Assembly: GCF_004570845.1 (NCBI RefSeq) | Contig: NZ_SPQZ01000003.1 | Span: 1 to 64,000, forward strand | Direction of reading: 5' to 3' | From: Orlajensenia leifsoniae | GTDB taxonomy: Bacteria; Actinomycetota; Actinomycetes; Actinomycetales; Microbacteriaceae | DNA length: 64,000 nt | Shown here: positions 14,970 through 23,994 of the stretch, in pieces | Numbering within the stretch: the first letter of the stretch is position 1 | How the letters are laid out: each line of letters starts with the position of its first letter | Notes under the pieces: generated by a model | Told to the model about the DNA's origin: nothing | Databases searched by the model: none | What the model saw: only the letters and a program-made list of their open reading frames with translations | Made by a program: the position numbers and the translations under genes

Positions 14970-17900
14970 GGCTTCCGACGCCGCAGCACCAGCCCGAGAC
15001 CGCCGAGCACGATCAGCCCGAGAGCGAGGACGAGGGCCGACGCGGCATTCACGCCGGTGCTCACGAGCCCTGAGCTGTCGACGCCCGACGGACCGGCTGC
15101 CGGCGGGCTTCCCGGGTCGCCGGGCCCTGGCGTGCCCGAGGTCGGAGGCACCGTCGTCGGGGGCTCAGTGGTGGGCGGCTCGGTGGTCGGGGGATCCGTG
15201 GTCGGGGGCGGCGGCTCCTCGTCGATGAGCAGGGTCACCGCGGCCGTCGCCTGGTTGTCCGGCGTGTTCGGGTCGAGTGCACCCGAGCCGATGAAGCCTG
15301 TGTTCGAGAACGACGTCGTCGTGAGCTCCGAGGTGTCGACGGTGAGGATGACCGTCGACGTCCCACCGACGGGGAGAGAACCGACCGGGCAGTTCACGAC
15401 GATGTTCCCCTCCTGCTCGACCGTGGTGCAGACGGCGGTCGACCCCTCGACCACGGCGGAGATCAGCGTGGTCCCACCCGGGAGGGTGTCGGTGAAGACT
15501 GTGGCCGGCGCTGTGGCCGGGCCGTTGTTCACGGCGTTCAGCCGGAACGTGACCGGGTTGCCGATCGTCGGCCGCGGAGTGACGACGGTCTTGGTGATGG
15601 CGGTGTCGGCGACGACCTGCAGGTCGACCAGCGCCGAAGACGCATTGTTCGAGGCATCGGCATCACTCGTGTCGGATGCGGCGGTCGCGATGTTCTCGAT
15701 GGCGCCCGGCAGCGAGCCGTCGGGGAGGAGCACGGTGATCGCGACACCCTGAGTGCGTCCGGCCTCGAGCCCGGCCGCCGTGCACGTCACCACCACGGGT
15801 GCCGGCGAGGCGGAGCAGTCCATCGAGAACGCGGTGAGACTCACGAATTCGACGCCCGCAGGCAGCGGATCGACGACCGTGGTGTTCACGGCGTTCGACG
15901 GCCCGTCGTTGTTGAGTGCGATGGAGTAGGTCACCGTCGACCCGGACGACGGCGTCGCGCTGTCGGCCGTCTTGCTCAACCGCAGGTTCGCGTTCTGGAC
16001 CACCGGCGTGGTGATCGTCGTCGTCTCACCGCCGGGCGCGGGATCGGGGGTGTCGGACGACACCGATGCGGTGTTCGACAGTTCGGTGACGGTGCTGGCC
16101 GGATCGAGCCGGCCGGAGATGCGCACTGTCAGGGTCTGGCCCGCACCGATGGTGTCGAGCTCGCACGTCACCTGGCCTGCGACCGGGCTGCAGGCGGGAT
16201 CGCTCGCATCCGCGTCGAAGACGATCGCTCCGTCGAGCACGTCGGTCAGCACCACGTTGGTGGCGTTCGACGGTCCGGAGTTCGTGACCGTCACCGTGTA
16301 CGACGCGGTTCCTCCGGCCACGAGCGGATCGGTGTCGGCCGTCTTCGTGACGGAGAGGTCGGCCTGCAGCTCGACCGGTGACGTGACGAGCACCTCGTTG
16401 TTGGTGTCGTCGGGGTCTGGTGTCGAGCTCTCGACGAGGGCGTAGTTGCCGACGGAGCCGCTCACGCCCGGCGAGACCGTGCCGCTGATCGTCACCGTCA
16501 CGGGGGGCGGAGGCTCGGCGGCCACCTGACCCGGGACCACGCCTAGCTCGCAGCTCACCTGGGTCGCAGACACCGTGCAGCTTCCCTGGCTGGGCGAGGC
16601 GCTGGTGGCCGTGAGACCTGGCGGGAGGTCATCGGTGACCACGACGTCGGAGGCGTCGGAGGCAGCTGTCGCCGAGCGGATGTTGCTGACCTCGAGCTGG
16701 TAGCTGAAGACGCCGCCTGCGATCAGGGGGTCGGTCAGCAGCGTCTTGGCGACAGCCAGGTCGGCCACGGGATCGGTGATGGTCTCGGTGAAGGTCGCGA
16801 CATTGTTGGAGGCATCGGATTCGGGGGTCGATGTGGACGCGCGCACAGTGTTCAGGTAAGTGCCCGGCTGAGCCGACGACGGCGTGATGATGCCGATGTA
16901 CACCTGGGTGCTCGTGCCGGGGGCGAGGTTCAGCCCGTCGATGGTGCAGGAGAGGTCGCCGCTGGTGATCTCGCAGGTTCCGCCCTGCAGCACGACCGCC
17001 CCGGCGCTCAACTCGAAGGTGTCGGTGAACGAGACGGCCCGCGCTGTCGACGGCCCGCTGTTCCTGAGGGTGATGATGAACACGTCCTGGCCGCCCGGAG
17101 CCGTCGATCCGAAGAAGGCCTCCTTGGTGACAGACAGGTCGACGATGGCGGTGGTCTCCGTCACCGCGGTCGCGCTGTTGTTCGCCAGGCTGGGATCCGG
17201 CGTCGAGGATGCCACCGTCGCTGTATTGCTGAGCAGGGTGCGGATGTTGACGTTGCCGCCGACCTGCACGGTGACCGTCAGGTCGGGTTCCTCCCCGGGG
17301 TCGAGCGTGCCGAGGTCGCAGGTGACGACGCCGGCTGCGGCGGTGCACGGAGCAGTCGCCGACACGAACGACACGTCGGCGGGCAGCGGATCCGTGATGA
17401 TCGTGGCGGCCGAGCTCGACGGACCGAGGTTGCGCGGGCTGATCGTGTAGGAGAACTGGGATCCGGAGGCCGCCGTGGCCGGCGCCTGCTTCGAGATGCT
17501 CAGATCGGCGCTCACCTGGGTGGTTGCCGTCCACGATGCCGTGTTGTTGGTCTCGTCGGGATCGCTCGTGCCGCTCGTGGCGGTGACGGTCTCGACGGCA
17601 TCCGGAGTTCCCGTGTAGTCGGCCGGGATGTCCATGACGACCTCGAGAGTGGCTGCCGCGCCGTTGACGATGTCGCCGATGTCACAGGCGAGAGCGGAGT
17701 CGACCGGCGCATCGCACGTTCCCTGGCTGGGCGTTGCGGAGGCGAAGTCGAACGCGGGTGGCAGCAGGTCGTCGAGCACGATGCCGCGTGACGTCGACGG
17801 CCCGCTGTTGGCCACGGTGATCGTGTAAATGATCGGGCTGCCCGCGACGGCCGGGTTCGGCGTGGCAGTCTTCGTGACGACGAGGTCGGCGTCGCCCGTC

Positions 17901-20563
17901 ACCTCTGTCGAGGCGCTCGCCTCGTTGTTCGAGAGGTCGGTGTCGGTCGTGGACGAGCTGACGGTGGCGGTGTTGGTCGCCGTTCCGATGGGCGCGTCGC
18001 CGTCGGCGACGGCCTGGACGGTGATGACGGCCGTGGCGCCCGGCGACCCGCCGATGCCGGCCAGCAGGGTCGGAATGCTGCATTCGACGGCGATTCCGAC
18101 GGTGCAGGTGCCGCGCGTCGTGGCCACGGCCGACGCGACGATTCCGGCCGGCAGGAGGTCTGACACCTGCACGTCAGCGGCATCTGACAACCCGTCGTTG
18201 CCCACGGTGATGGAGTAGGTCAGGGTGCGCCCGGCGACCACTGTGGCGGGCCCGGTCTTGGTGATCGAGACGTCGGTCTCGGGCGTCCCGGCGGTCACGG
18301 CTGCAGTCGCCTGGTTGTTGCCGACGACGGGATCAGGGGTGATCGAGCTCACGATCGCCTGGTTCGTGACAGTCGCGCCCGCAGGTGTTCCCGGTGTCAG
18401 CAGTCCGTTGAGGGTCAGCGTGACCGACGCCCCGGGTGCGAGTTCGGCGATGGAGCACTGGGCGGCCGGCGCGGGTTGCGAGCAGGTCGCGCCCGTGCCG
18501 GCGGCGTCGAGCAGCGCGAGGGCAGCGGTGTCGTCGACGGCATCGTTCACCGTCACGGCGTGGGCGGTCGAGGGGCCGTTGTTGGTCACGGTGACCGTGA
18601 ACGCCGTGGTGCCGCCCGGGACGACCGTCGTCGGAGCAGCTGTCTTCGTCACGACGAGGTCGGCGGCCTGGGCGAGCTGCGCCGTCGCACCGGCGGTGTT
18701 GTCGCTCAGGTCGGGATCGGAGGTGCTCGAGGTGACCGTGGCGATGTCGGTGACGGATGCATCCGTCGAACCGGGATCGGTGGTGCCGGTGACCACGACG
18801 GTGGCGCTCGCACCGGATGCAAGGGTGCCGAGCGCACAGCTCACCGGGCTCGCGTCGGAGGCGCAGGAGCCCTGTGTCGACGTCGTGCCCGTGACGGTGA
18901 TGCCCGCAGGGATGGGGTCGGTGAGCACCACGCCACGGGCCGGGTTCGGCCCGTTGTTGACCACGAGCATCGTGAAGGAGACCGGGCCGCCGGCCTCGGA
19001 CGGATCGGGCGTGACAGTCTTCGTGATGGCGAGGTTCGCGACCTCCTCGACGGGGGTCGACACCGGTCGCACGCGGTAGGTGAAGGGGCTGCCCACGGTC
19101 TGGGCGACGTAGTCGAGCTGGGCCTCGTTGGTGACCGACGTGCCGGCTGCGGCATCCGTCACCGTCGCATCGAACCGCACAGTGGTCGACACTCCGGGGG
19201 CGAGCACTCCGCCGCTCGTCGCGTTCGCTCCGGCCCCGACACGGAATCGCACGGTGCGACTGGCCGCGTCGTAGTTCCCCTGATCGTCTCCGGCGGCGTC
19301 CGTCTTGGCTCCGGCACCGGCGCCGGCCACGATCTGCAGCGATCCCGGCACGTACTCGGTCCCCGGCGGAAGCGGATCGGAGGCGACGGACTGGGCGGCC
19401 GGATCGCCGCCGACGTTGGTGAGGTTCACCGTGTACTGCAGTGTGTCGCCCGGACGGGCGGGAGAGTTGCCGTTGAGGTTGACGACGGACTTCGACGACG
19501 GCGTGAAGTCGGGCGCGAACAGGTTGATGGCCGTCGTGAGCACGCCCGGGAAGTAGCGGTCGCCGCTGCTGGTGAAGCGGAAGTCGGCCGAGGTCGCCCC
19601 GTTCGGGATGACGCCTGATGCGCCCAGTTGCTTCACGTCGAAGCCGAGCATGTTGCGGTCGGCCGTCGAGCGCGCCGTGACCGAGGTGCCATTGCGGTCA
19701 TTGGAGCCGTTGAAGAAGTTGGTGCCCGGCGAGACCGTGGTGCCGAGCTGGGTGGAGTTGAGGGTGACCGTGTCGCCCGAGGTGGAGAAATCGCCCTCGT
19801 AGCCGACGATGCCGAGCTGGGTGTCGACGGGGCCCGTGAGCGGCGCGAGGAAGCCGCTCACGGTGACGGTCTGGGGTTCGTTCTGGCCCACGTCCGCGAA
19901 GCCGTCGAAGACCGTGAGGTTGCGGAGCGGCAGCTCGGGCGAGCGGAACACCACGGCGAGCGACCAGCCGGCGTAGCGGTCCTCGCCGGTACCGCCGCGC
20001 ACGTTCGCGCCCCAGTAGTCGCCAGGGCCGGCCGCCCGCACGAGCGCTGTGACGTCGGCGAACTCCTGGTAGGCGCGGTCGGCTGACGTCGTCGGTCCGA
20101 AGCTCGTCTGCGACGCGACCTGCTGGTAGTCGGAGGCTCCGGGAACCTTGAACGACATCGTGCGCCTGTCACCGGTGGCGGCCGTGCCGCCGGGGCCGGC
20201 CGCGAGCCGAGCGCCCCAGTAGAGTCCGGCCCAGAGCACCTCTCCGTCAGCCGGAGCCTCGAGCGCGGCGCTCGAGGAGTTGATCGTCGATGGGTCGGAG
20301 TCGACGTCGAGGTTGACCATCGCGAAGGAGTTGTTGTTGTAGCGCGCGGTGCCGGCGCGGGCCCCCACGCAGTTGGCGGCCGAGGTCTGGCAGGTCTGCA
20401 ACTGGTTGCCGACGACGGCGATGGCACCGTTGTCGTTCGTCTGGAAGCGCACGCCGAACGGAGCGACGGTCGCACCCATGGCCGAAGTGGTGAGTCCGAC
20501 GAGGGCGAGGGCTGAAGCCGCGACGAGGAGGGCGGCCACCCACGAGCGGAACCGTCGCTTCAC
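14933..20563 (-). CDS. giant secreted DUF11-repeat surface protein with C-terminal membrane anchor
   Basis: About 1876 residues. Order: signal peptide (RRFRSW, hydrophobic 12-30, cleavage near SAMGA); a unique beta-rich region to about 355; eleven DUF11 (TIGR01451-type) repeats of about 125-130 residues, each opening with a form of DLxVTKTAxP and closing with TSTSDPDxxNN; a Pro/Thr-rich stalk (EPPTTEPPTTVPPT); then LVSTG, a hydrophobic helix and RRRK. The end resembles a sortase-sorting signal, although LVSTG differs from LPxTG/LAxTG, so it may simply be membrane anchored. The role is probably cell-surface structure or adhesion. Start at the GTG at 20563, 5 bases after AGGGAG; a GTG two codons earlier is less well spaced. 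Confidence 0.85.
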   Translation of the reverse strand: MKRRFRSWVAALLVAASALALVGLTTSAMGATVAPFGVRFQTNDNGAIAVVGNQLQTCQTSAANCVGARAGTARYNNNSFAMVNLDVDSDPSTINSSSAALEAPADGEVLWAGLYWGARLAAGPGGTAATGDRRTMSFKVPGASDYQQVASQTSFGPTTSADRAYQEFADVTALVRAAGPGDYWGANVRGGTGEDRYAGWSLAVVFRSPELPLRNLTVFDGFADVGQNEPQTVTVSGFLAPLTGPVDTQLGIVGYEGDFSTSGDTVTLNSTQLGTTVSPGTNFFNGSNDRNGTSVTARSTADRNMLGFDVKQLGASGVIPNGATSADFRFTSSGDRYFPGVLTTAINLFAPDFTPSSKSVVNLNGNSPARPGDTLQYTVNLTNVGGDPAAQSVASDPLPPGTEYVPGSLQIVAGAGAGAKTDAAGDDQGNYDAASRTVRFRVGAGANATSGGVLAPGVSTTVRFDATVTDAAAGTSVTNEAQLDYVAQTVGSPFTYRVRPVSTPVEEVANLAITKTVTPDPSEAGGPVSFTMLVVNNGPNPARGVVLTDPIPAGITVTGTTSTQGSCASDASPVSCALGTLASGASATVVVTGTTDPGSTDASVTDIATVTSSTSDPDLSDNTAGATAQLAQAADLVVTKTAAPTTVVPGGTTAFTVTVTNNGPSTAHAVTVNDAVDDTAALALLDAAGTGATCSQPAPAAQCSIAELAPGASVTLTLNGLLTPGTPAGATVTNQAIVSSITPDPVVGNNQATAAVTAGTPETDVSITKTGPATVVAGRTLTYSITVGNDGLSDAADVQVSDLLPAGIVASAVATTRGTCTVGIAVECSIPTLLAGIGGSPGATAVITVQAVADGDAPIGTATNTATVSSSTTDTDLSNNEASASTEVTGDADLVVTKTATPNPAVAGSPIIYTITVANSGPSTSRGIVLDDLLPPAFDFASATPSQGTCDAPVDSALACDIGDIVNGAAATLEVVMDIPADYTGTPDAVETVTATSGTSDPDETNNTASWTATTQVSADLSISKQAPATAASGSQFSYTISPRNLGPSSSAATIITDPLPADVSFVSATAPCTAAAGVVTCDLGTLDPGEEPDLTVTVQVGGNVNIRTLLSNTATVASSTPDPSLANNSATAVTETTAIVDLSVTKEAFFGSTAPGGQDVFIITLRNSGPSTARAVSFTDTFELSAGAVVLQGGTCEITSGDLSCTIDGLNLAPGTSTQVYIGIITPSSAQPGTYLNTVRASTSTPESDASNNVATFTETITDPVADLAVAKTLLTDPLIAGGVFSYQLEVSNIRSATAASDASDVVVTDDLPPGLTATSASPSQGSCTVSATQVSCELGVVPGQVAAEPPPPVTVTISGTVSPGVSGSVGNYALVESSTPDPDDTNNEVLVTSPVELQADLSVTKTADTDPLVAGGTASYTVTVTNSGPSNATNVVLTDVLDGAIVFDADASDPACSPVAGQVTCELDTIGAGQTLTVRISGRLDPASTVTELSNTASVSSDTPDPAPGGETTTITTPVVQNANLRLSKTADSATPSSGSTVTYSIALNNDGPSNAVNTTVVDPLPAGVEFVSLTAFSMDCSASPAPVVVTCTAAGLEAGRTQGVAITVLLPDGSLPGAIENIATAASDTSDADASNNASSALVDLQVVADTAITKTVVTPRPTIGNPVTFRLNAVNNGPATAPATVFTDTLPGGTTLISAVVEGSTAVCTTVEQEGNIVVNCPVGSLPVGGTSTVILTVDTSELTTTSFSNTGFIGSGALDPNTPDNQATAAVTLLIDEEPPPPTTDPPTTEPPTTEPPTTVPPTSGTPGPGDPGSPPAAGPSGVDSSGLVSTGVNAASALVLALGLIVLGGLGLVLRRRKPHTAERPNSSRS

Positions 20564-20599
20564 AGTCACTCCCTGCTTCGGAATTCGACGCGTTCGTCA

Positions 20600-20635
20600 A
20601 ACGTACGGTGCAGGAGTGAAGAAGTGAATACTTCT
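20600..20635 (-). promoter_or_regulatory. predicted promoter of the giant surface protein with palindrome over -35
   Basis: Minus-strand TTCACT (20623-20628) and TACGTT (20600-20605) are 17 bases apart. The -35 lies in the palindrome AGAAGTGAATACTTCT (20620-20635), which has perfect 6-base arms and may be an operator. Confidence 0.45.
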
Positions 20636-20671
20636 CAGGATCGAATGTCGGAGATCACGCTCTCACGCTCG

Positions 20672-20710
20672 GCTCGCTGAGGCCCGGACGAAGTCCGCGG
20701 CCGAAGCGCG
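20672..20710. repeat. intergenic palindromic repeat, family B, copy 3
   Basis: The clearest copy: GCTCGCTGAGGCCCGG, the internal hairpin CCGGACGAAGTCCG, then CGGCCGAAGCGCG. It stands immediately after the stop codon of the minus-strand flavin oxidoreductase gene. Confidence 0.65.
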
Positions 20711-20713
20711 CCG

Positions 20714-21592
20714 TCACCGGGTGGGACTCGGCGGCCCCGCAGCCACCCGCGCCCGCGCATAGTCCGCCACCTCGTCGGCCGGCACCTGCCAGTTCGAGTC
20801 GAGCCACCACGTGGCGCCGGCCTCGGCCCACGGTCGCACGAGCGCGGCGTCGGCTGCGGCATCCGTTCCCGTCGTCGTGCCCTCCTGCACCACATCGAAC
20901 GGTCTATCGGCCAGCCCGGCAGCCGAGCGCTCGGCGTGGAGCCACGCGATGGCCTCGGCGGCGACCTCGGGCGTGTAGTGCACCTGCTGCGCCTCGGGGC
21001 CGGCCACGCCTGTCGCACCTGGCGGCGCGTAGTTGGGGATCCACCCGTCGTAGCGCACGACCCGGCGCATCGACCGCAGCCGAGGCCAGACGCCGACGAC
21101 CCAGGTGGGGATGCGCGGCTGCTGGATGATGGGCGGCGGCAGCATCTCCTCGGTGCGCGCGGCTCGGAAGTGCGCGCCGCTGTGCTCGAACGGCTCCCCC
21201 TGCCACAGCTCCTGCATCAGCTCGAGGCTCTCGTCGAGCTGCTCTGCGCGCACCCTGCGCCCCGGATCTGTCTCGAAGATCCAGAACCGCGCCTCCACGT
21301 CTTCGGGAACGCCGAGGCCGGCAGACAGGATGACCCGGCCGCCCGACAGCCTGTCGACGGTCATGGTCTGGCCGGCGAGCTCCCACGGCCGGCGCCGCGG
21401 AACCGGCGTGAGCATGGTGCCCAGCCTGATGCGCTCCGTCACCACGGCGGCGGCAGCGAGAGTCGACCACGGGTCGACGGCCCAGATGCCCTCCCAGACG
21501 AAGAAGCCGTCCCAGCCGCTCTGCTCGGCCAGGACCGCCAGCTCGACGGCGAGTGTCGGATCACTGCCGGTGAAGATGAACCCGTACTTCAT
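20714..21592 (-). CDS. LLM-class (luciferase-like) flavin-dependent oxidoreductase
   Basis: 292 residues of bacterial-luciferase-like TIM barrel. FGFIFTGSDP-type first strand (KYGFIFTGSD), WDGFFVWEGIW, RIRLGTMLTPVPRRRPWELAGQTMTVDRLSGGRVILSAGLG and DESLELMQELW are characteristic. It uses FMN or F420 and acts on an unknown substrate. ATG at 21592 gives the normal N-terminus of the family; TAGCGT ends 7 bases ahead, so it is probably leaderless. It is divergent from the flavodoxin-like reductase at 21696, separated by about 100 bases, which hints at related redox work. Confidence 0.8.
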   Translation of the reverse strand: MKYGFIFTGSDPTLAVELAVLAEQSGWDGFFVWEGIWAVDPWSTLAAAAVVTERIRLGTMLTPVPRRRPWELAGQTMTVDRLSGGRVILSAGLGVPEDVEARFWIFETDPGRRVRAEQLDESLELMQELWQGEPFEHSGAHFRAARTEEMLPPPIIQQPRIPTWVVGVWPRLRSMRRVVRYDGWIPNYAPPGATGVAGPEAQQVHYTPEVAAEAIAWLHAERSAAGLADRPFDVVQEGTTTGTDAAADAALVRPWAEAGATWWLDSNWQVPADEVADYARARVAAGPPSPTR

Positions 21593-21695
21593 GCGCCCGA
21601 CGCTACTGCTCCCCTCCGACACGTCAACCCCTGCTGCGAGAGCCATAGGCCTCCTACTCTCGAATGACCCGAGTAGTTCCAGAGAAAGGCGTCCC

Positions 21696-22310
21696 ATGCC
21701 GTCCGAGATCACCGTGCTCGCCCTCAACTGCAGCCTGAAGCCGTCGCCGGCCCCATCCAGCACCGACCTCATCGTTCGGCAGGTGCTCGACCTGTTCGCG
21801 GCCGACGGCATCGCCGGCGAGGTCGTGCGCGTCGTCGACCATGACGTGCGCCCCGGCGTCGAGACCGACATGGGCGACGGCGACGAGTGGCCGGCGATCC
21901 GCGAGAAGATCCTCGCCGCCGACATCCTGCTGTTCGCGACGCCCACCTGGGTGGGCCACCTCTCGAGCGTCGCGCAGCGTGTCATCGAGCGACTCGACGC
22001 CGAGATCTCCGAGACGGATGCCGAAGGCCGAGCTCTCCTCGCCGGCAAGGTCGCCGCCGTCGCCGTGGTCGGCAACGAGGACGGCGCTCACGCCATCGTC
22101 GCCGACGTCTATCAGGGCCTCGTCGACGTCGGCTTCAGCGTCGCATCGCAGGCTGCGACGTACTGGAACGGCGAGGCGATGAACACCGTCGACTACAACG
22201 ACCTCTCATCCACTCCGGATGCCGTCGCCACCGCCAACGCCCTCCTCGCCCGGAACACGGCCCACCTGGCCCGCATCCTCAAGGCAGACCCGTTCCCGGC
22301 TCCGGCGTGA
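21696..22310 (+). CDS. flavodoxin-like NAD(P)H-dependent FMN reductase
   Basis: 204 residues of flavodoxin fold. LALNCSLKPSPAPSSTDLI near the start is the phosphate-binding loop for FMN, and ILLFATPTWVGHLSSVAQRVIERLD (about 75-99) is the second FMN contact typical of NADPH-dependent FMN reductases. It probably supplies reduced flavin or reduces quinone-like compounds in the cytosol. GAAAGG precedes the ATG. Divergent from an LLM flavin oxidoreductase, a natural but unproven partner. Confidence 0.8.
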   Translation: MPSEITVLALNCSLKPSPAPSSTDLIVRQVLDLFAADGIAGEVVRVVDHDVRPGVETDMGDGDEWPAIREKILAADILLFATPTWVGHLSSVAQRVIERLDAEISETDAEGRALLAGKVAAVAVVGNEDGAHAIVADVYQGLVDVGFSVASQAATYWNGEAMNTVDYNDLSSTPDAVATANALLARNTAHLARILKADPFPAPA

Positions 22311-22332
22311 CGCTCACCGGAACCGGGATTCG

Positions 22333-23994
22333 TCAGGTCAGCCGGCGGTCTCCCGGCTCCACGACCCGCAGCCAGCGGTAGCCGTAGCCGTCGAGCTGCA
22401 CCTCGGCCCGGCCCCGCTCGTCGAGCGGGATGCGCGTGACGGCGAACAGATCCGACAGCTCCCAACCGGGACCGTCCACGTCGAGCTGCAGAGGCACGAC
22501 GACGGGGGCGCTGGCGAAGTTGTGCAGGGCGACCAGCCTGCCGACGTCGGCCGAGACCTGGTGGGCCAGCACGGAGCTGTGCGGCTGGTCGAGCACGGCG
22601 AGCTCGCCCCATCCGATCTCCGGCGATGCCCGGTAGCGGGCCGTCAGGCGGCGGATGAAGAGGAGGATCGACTCCTCGTCGTGCATCTGCGCCTCGACGT
22701 TGACGTGCTCGGGGGCGTAGCCGTCGCCGGGTGGCTGGGCCACGAGGCGTGACGGGACGGCGCGCGAGAAGCCGCCGTTGCGCTCGCTCGTCCACTGCAT
22801 GGGTGAGCGCACGGTCAGCCGACCGCCGAGTTCCTCGTTCTCCCCCATCCCGAGTTCCTCGCCGTAGAACAGCACGGGTGTTCCCGGCAGGGAGAACAGC
22901 AGGCTGTAGACCAGCTTCACCCTGCGCGGGTCGCCGCCCAGCATCGGTGGGAGGCGGCGAGCGATGCCGCGCCCGTAGACCCGCATCCATTCTTCGGGTG
23001 CGAAGGCGGCGAACACCTCCTCCCGCTCGGCATCGCTGAGCTTGTCGAGAGTGAGCTCATCGTGATTGCGCACGAAGTTCGCCCACTGCATCTCCGGTTC
23101 GAGCACCGGACGACGCGCGAGCGTCTCGGCCAACGGCGTCGCATCGGAGCGGGCGAGGGAGAGGTACATGCGCTGCATGGCCTCGAAGTCGAACTGCATC
23201 GTGAGCTCGGCCGAGTGGCTCGCGCCGAAGTAGTCGACCTGCTGCTCGTAGGGCAGGTTCACCTCGCCCAGGAGGATCGCCTCGGGCGATCGTCGCTCGA
23301 GGAAGCGACGGATGTCGCGCAGGAACTCGTGCGGGTCGCCGATGTCGGTGCCGGCAGGCGGCTCGATGAGGAACGGGACGGCGTCGACCCTGAACCCGGA
23401 CACGCCGAGCGCGAGCCAGAAGCCGACCGTCTTCGCGATCTCGTCGCGCACCTTCGGGTTGGCGATGTTGAGGTCGGGCTGGTGCCTGTAGAAGGAGTGC
23501 AGGTAGTACTGGCCGGCCTTCTCGTCCCAGTCCCACACGCCGTCCTCCTCGCCGGGGAAAACGGTCTCTGGCTGCTTCGCCGGGGGTTCGTCACGCCAGA
23601 CGTAGTAGTCGCGATAGGGCGAGGTGGGGCTCCGGCGAGCGGATCTGAACCACGGATGCCGATTCGAGGTGTGGTTCATGACGAGGTCGATGATGACCCG
23701 GATGCCGCGGTCCGACGCCGTGCGGATCATCTCCGCCACGTCGCCGTGGCTTCCGAAACGCGGATCGACGCCGTAGAAGTCGGTGATGTCGTAACCGTCG
23801 TCGCGGTCGGGCGTCGGCTGGAACGGCATCAGCCACAGGCAGGTGACCTCGAGTTCGGCGAGGTAGTCGATGCGATGCTCGAGACCCTCGAAGTCGCCGC
23901 ATCCGTCGTCGTTCCAGTCCATGTAGGTCTCGATGTCGAGGCAGTAGACGACGGCGGTCTTCCACCACAGGTCGCTCGTGTCGCTGATCTTCAT
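22333..23994 (-). CDS. GH13 alpha-amylase-family enzyme, trehalose-synthase-like
   Basis: 553 residues. All four GH13 motifs are present: DLVMNHTS (103-110), GFRVDAVPF with nucleophile Asp204, LLGEVNLP with acid/base Glu244, and RNHDELT with Asp312. DLNIANPKVRDEI, VLFYGEELGMGEN and SPMQWTSERNGGFS resemble trehalose synthase (TreS), but the opening CLDIETYMDWNDDGCGDFEGL differs from the usual VRSFQDSNGDG, so the exact reaction is uncertain. It starts with an ATGA overlap from the LLM oxidoreductase gene, which shows tight co-expression. Likely cytosolic, acting on maltose, trehalose or short glucans. Confidence 0.85.
   Translation of the reverse strand: MKISDTSDLWWKTAVVYCLDIETYMDWNDDGCGDFEGLEHRIDYLAELEVTCLWLMPFQPTPDRDDGYDITDFYGVDPRFGSHGDVAEMIRTASDRGIRVIIDLVMNHTSNRHPWFRSARRSPTSPYRDYYVWRDEPPAKQPETVFPGEEDGVWDWDEKAGQYYLHSFYRHQPDLNIANPKVRDEIAKTVGFWLALGVSGFRVDAVPFLIEPPAGTDIGDPHEFLRDIRRFLERRSPEAILLGEVNLPYEQQVDYFGASHSAELTMQFDFEAMQRMYLSLARSDATPLAETLARRPVLEPEMQWANFVRNHDELTLDKLSDAEREEVFAAFAPEEWMRVYGRGIARRLPPMLGGDPRRVKLVYSLLFSLPGTPVLFYGEELGMGENEELGGRLTVRSPMQWTSERNGGFSRAVPSRLVAQPPGDGYAPEHVNVEAQMHDEESILLFIRRLTARYRASPEIGWGELAVLDQPHSSVLAHQVSADVGRLVALHNFASAPVVVPLQLDVDGPGWELSDLFAVTRIPLDERGRAEVQLDGYGYRWLRVVEPGDRRLT

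Noticed and set aside
15000-19500. Repeated units that might be a CRISPR array or tandem DNA repeat.
   Set aside because: They are protein-level DUF11 repeats of about 125 codons with divergent DNA, not short identical repeats with spacers; no cas gene is present.
18225-19618. Plus-strand frames inside the giant surface protein gene.
   Set aside because: They mirror the repeat structure of the real gene on the other strand and have no ribosome sites or motifs of their own.
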